Of a stretch of 64,000 nt of DNA, positions 61,333-64,000 are shown one piece after another. Each line of letters starts with the position of its first letter. The stretch's first letter is position 1. The translations under genes were made by a program, and so were the position numbers. Source of the DNA: Cercis canadensis (taxonomy: Eukaryota > Streptophyta > Magnoliopsida > Fabales > Fabaceae); the NCBI GenBank assembly GCA_003255065.1, contig QAOA01007022.1, positions 1,013,271-1,077,270 of the forward strand, written 5' to 3'. The notes below the pieces were generated by a model. That model was given only the letters and a program-made list of their open reading frames with translations, did not search any database and was not told where the DNA came from.

Positions 61333-63835
61333 GTCCTATTTCTATCCATTTATCACTTTGCCATTTTTGTCTTTCACATAGCTTTGTGTTAAACTTAATT
61401 TTGTTGCATGAAATCTTGATATGGGTGAAGTTCCAGTTTTTTCTTTGCTACTAGAATTTTACTTTGTTTTCCCCTCTGAAGTTCTGTGACTTTCTTCATT
61501 GGGTAGATGGAAAATTGCTTTATTTAGCCAGTGTTTGGATTAGTTGTAAAAGTTAGATTTGGTAAAGAATGAATTTTATGTTTAGACATGTTATCCGAGA
61601 TTGATTTCATAATAATCAGTTTTAAGGGTCAAATTACTAAAAATAGTATGAAGTGATTTTGAACATTACTTTAAATTGAGGGTGATATAGGAAAAATAGA
61701 CACAACAATACAAGAATCCATTTTATCATGAATCAAAATCTCCCCCTAAGGAGTTTCTACCAAAAAGCCTTTCTGTGCATTGGGATTGGTGAAAGAGATT
61801 GTTCAATTTTTCCCCAACAAGAGGAACAAACTCCAGAAATTGATTTTGGGTCTTGAGAATCGCTATTGAAGCCCCCAAAGTCTTTTTTCAAACATGCTCT
61901 AAATTTTCCATTAAGGACTAAAGTAGCTAACTCATGCATTTGGTTAGGTCGGACAAACTTGGGTTGCCATCAACCTTGATTAGAAATTTTGAAGATGCTA
62001 TAAGAAAATATGGAATTGCAGGAGTAGATGAAATTTATTCATGTGGGGATGGGAATTGAGAAGGTCATCATGGATTATCTTTCTTCTTTTAGATAAACTG
62101 TACATGCCGACATTTGGAAGGCATTTGGTACCACAGCATTATGCCTACATTTGGATTACATAGTTACTAGAAACGGAAGACTTACACAGTACGTGATATG
62201 GGAAGGGTAACTCATTACCGCACTAGAATAAAATACAATTTGATTAGGTTAGGCTTTTTTGATACGCTTTAGGGCATTGCTTAAATCTATCAAAAACTTA
62301 TATATGAACCATATATATTATATAGCTTCTAAAATTTATTGTTCGGTATGTGGGTAGGATCTCCATCTTTCTTCCCTCCCTCTTTCTCTTCTTTGTCTCT
62401 GTTCACGCCTCCCTCTCCAGATCAACAAACAGCCATGGCAAGTCATTCTTCTTCCCTGGCTCTCTTTCATTTTTGTGTTAATATGGATTCGCCACTTTTT
62501 CACGATCTGGATCATGTACCATAGTGATCCAGATTGCAAAAGAACCGTGATCAGATATGCACAAACCAAATCACGGTTTGAGGGGTGTAGTAGCAAATTT
62601 GGTAACTACTTGGAATGCTGGCAAAATGGAAATGTAGGATAGTTAGGAATCCAAGATCTTGAGAATAGTGGGTATCCTATTTATATTTTGAATTATTTTT
62701 TAGTTGGCATGCCCCACATGGAATCTTGAATTTGGGATATTTGATACAGGGCTGTTTCACATGCCTGTGTCCTTAAATATATCTGTTGGCCTCATGTGAA
62801 TTGTGTTTTTAGGCAGTTGAAGTGAAGTTATATCTATGCTTGAAAGAGCAGTACAAGTGTGAGTGATTTATTGGTGAGTTGGTCTAATTAAGGGTGAAGT
62901 TTTGACATTATATTCAAATGTGAGTCTTTATGCAAGGCTATGGTGGTCCCTCAGATGCAAGACCGTAGGGTACTTGTTCAACAATTTATGACAATAAAAA
63001 GTCACTAATTGCATCGTAATGTTAACATTGAATTGTAGGTGAAGTTTTGACATGATAAACTGTTTTTCTTATGTCATTATTCTTTAAACAAATGTTTAGA
63101 AATATAGAACTCGTTGAGTGATTCTCAAGGAGTTGCAATAAAAGAGTTGTGGAGAGTATATGATGGTTGTTTGTAACAAAATAGTATAACAAATTTAATT
63201 CCTTGTATTAAGGGGATGGAATGAATAGGAGCTTGGAGGGGAGAGCTAAACCCCCTGGTATGCAATTGCCTAGTACCGCTCTGGAAACAATAAACACCCC
63301 CCTCTTCTAAAAGGAAAAAAACAGGAAAGATTTTATGGATTCCTGTTTTTTGAAATTTATATTGTGGCAATAGCAATTAGATTTTTTTTGGGGGGTGTGG
63401 GGTTATGGTCTTTTGTTTATTGATTCACATGTTTTAACTGCAAAGTTGAAAGAGATCTTGCTTTCATTCTATTAAAGAATTTATATTAGATTGCATACTG
63501 GTTTGCATGTATGATAACATTAGTTATGAAAATAACAAATATAGTCTTTCCTTCAATGTAATATTTACAGAACCTGAGTTGGTTACTTTATTGAGTATTT
63601 TTGTACTGTATTATACTTACATCCCAGAAGTATAACCATTTTGAAATAAAGATACTGGATTTACGTGTGTGTTTGGAACCCAGACTTTGAAGTAGCATCT
63701 GTGGTCAATTAGTTGTTAATGTTGCTAGAGAACTTAAATTGTAACATAGCTGTACCAGTTGTTCAAGTTATTTTGTCCATGTCATTTTCTGAGTCTTACT
63801 AAACTTCAAAACTTTTGTTGATTGTTTGTTCTTAG
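61333..63835 (+). other. Presumed first intron of the DMS3-like gene
   Basis: No protein-like frame on either strand. It contains an 8-bp perfect inverted repeat, CTGGATCA with TGATCCAG, near 62,507-62,532. It ends in a T-rich tract and TTCTTAG before the next exon. Confidence 0.35.
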
Positions 63836-63938
63836 AAGCATCTAAACTTCAAGAATGAGATCATGCGGCATGAAGATAACCTTAAATTTCTTAATTCTCA
63901 AGCAAATCGCATAGATGAATACATACTTGACTTACAGG
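63836..63938 (+). CDS. DMS3: Internal exon of a DMS3-like gene (SMC-hinge-related, RNA-directed DNA methylation)
   Basis: The exon is bounded by TTCTTAG on the left and the donor GTATGT on the right. It encodes 34 residues plus one base, including NEIMRHEDNLKFLNSQ and IDEYILDLQ. This closely follows the N-terminal coiled-coil segment of plant DMS3, in which a ...HEDNLKFLKSQ... stretch is followed by ...DLQV; the split codon starting with G fits that valine. DMS3 lacks an ATPase head. It acts in the nucleus with DRD1 and RDM1 to recruit RNA polymerase V to chromatin. The rest of the gene lies beyond the right edge. A DMS3 paralogue such as GMI1 is the main alternative. Confidence 0.75.
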
Positions 63939-64000
63939 GTATGTTCAGAAATCTCTCTTCTCTTTCTTACTTTCTATTCTCTGTTTTTTTCTTTTTTTTT

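Noticed and set aside
62339..62596. Short frames with an ATG near 62,434 on a CT-rich tract
   Set aside because: Low-complexity residues, and the stretch lies in the presumed intron of the DMS3-like gene. No protein similarity recognised.
1..64000. CRISPR arrays, bacterial operons, phage-like or viral systems
   Set aside because: The sequence is plant nuclear DNA. The tandem repeats lack the regular repeat-spacer pattern and no associated genes are present.

Overview
The window is nuclear DNA of a flowering plant, almost certainly a eudicot and possibly a legume. It is AT-rich and gene-poor, with intronless plant-type genes, a Ty1/copia remnant and many MITE-like repeats. The legume guess is weak: it rests on the sieve-element-occlusion and lectin-like fragments and on the general look of the sequence.

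Layout. Bases 1-410 look like the 5' leader of a minus-strand gene that runs off the left edge. Bases 410-16,400 are intergenic: nested tandem repeats, MITEs, a 700-bp hairpin element, a GC-rich island and several duplications placed at single-N contig joins. A complete exportin-2 (CAS/CSE1-like) gene lies on the minus strand at 18,654-21,584. A splice donor abuts its stop codon, its 3' region probably reaches about 16.4 kb, and its promoter carries telo-box and site II motifs. A complete DREB-type AP2/ERF gene lies on the minus strand at 28,151-28,729. Bases 32.5-37 kb hold a hairpin MITE and a large unmerged duplication around a 475-base gap. Bases 37.2-39.3 kb form a possible terminal-inverted-repeat element that carries a fragment of an L-type lectin domain. 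Bases 43.2-45.8 kb hold a decayed copia element. Bases 48.9-49.3 kb form a G-box-rich GC island. Bases 52.0-56.3 kb hold an intronless bHLH (MYC_N-bHLH-ACT-like) gene of the bHLH13/JAM type, preceded by a partial identical copy that ends at an N. A small sieve-element-occlusion-like fragment sits at 60.1-60.4 kb. The right end holds the start of a DMS3-like gene.

The intact genes have housekeeping or regulatory roles: nuclear export of importin-alpha, stress or developmental transcription, and jasmonate-linked transcription. The partial DMS3-like gene points to RNA-directed DNA methylation. They do not form a cluster with a shared function.

The strongest unexpected signal is technical. Ten junctions (nine single Ns and one run of Ns) lie next to near-identical direct duplications. 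At eight of them the sequence that ends at the N is repeated immediately after it, which is the signature of overlapping contigs left unmerged, probably haplotypes. I found no convincing new multi-gene system. The best biological leads are the large hairpin repeat family, the captured lectin fragment, the stop-codon-adjacent splice donor, and the alternative upstream sequence of the bHLH gene.
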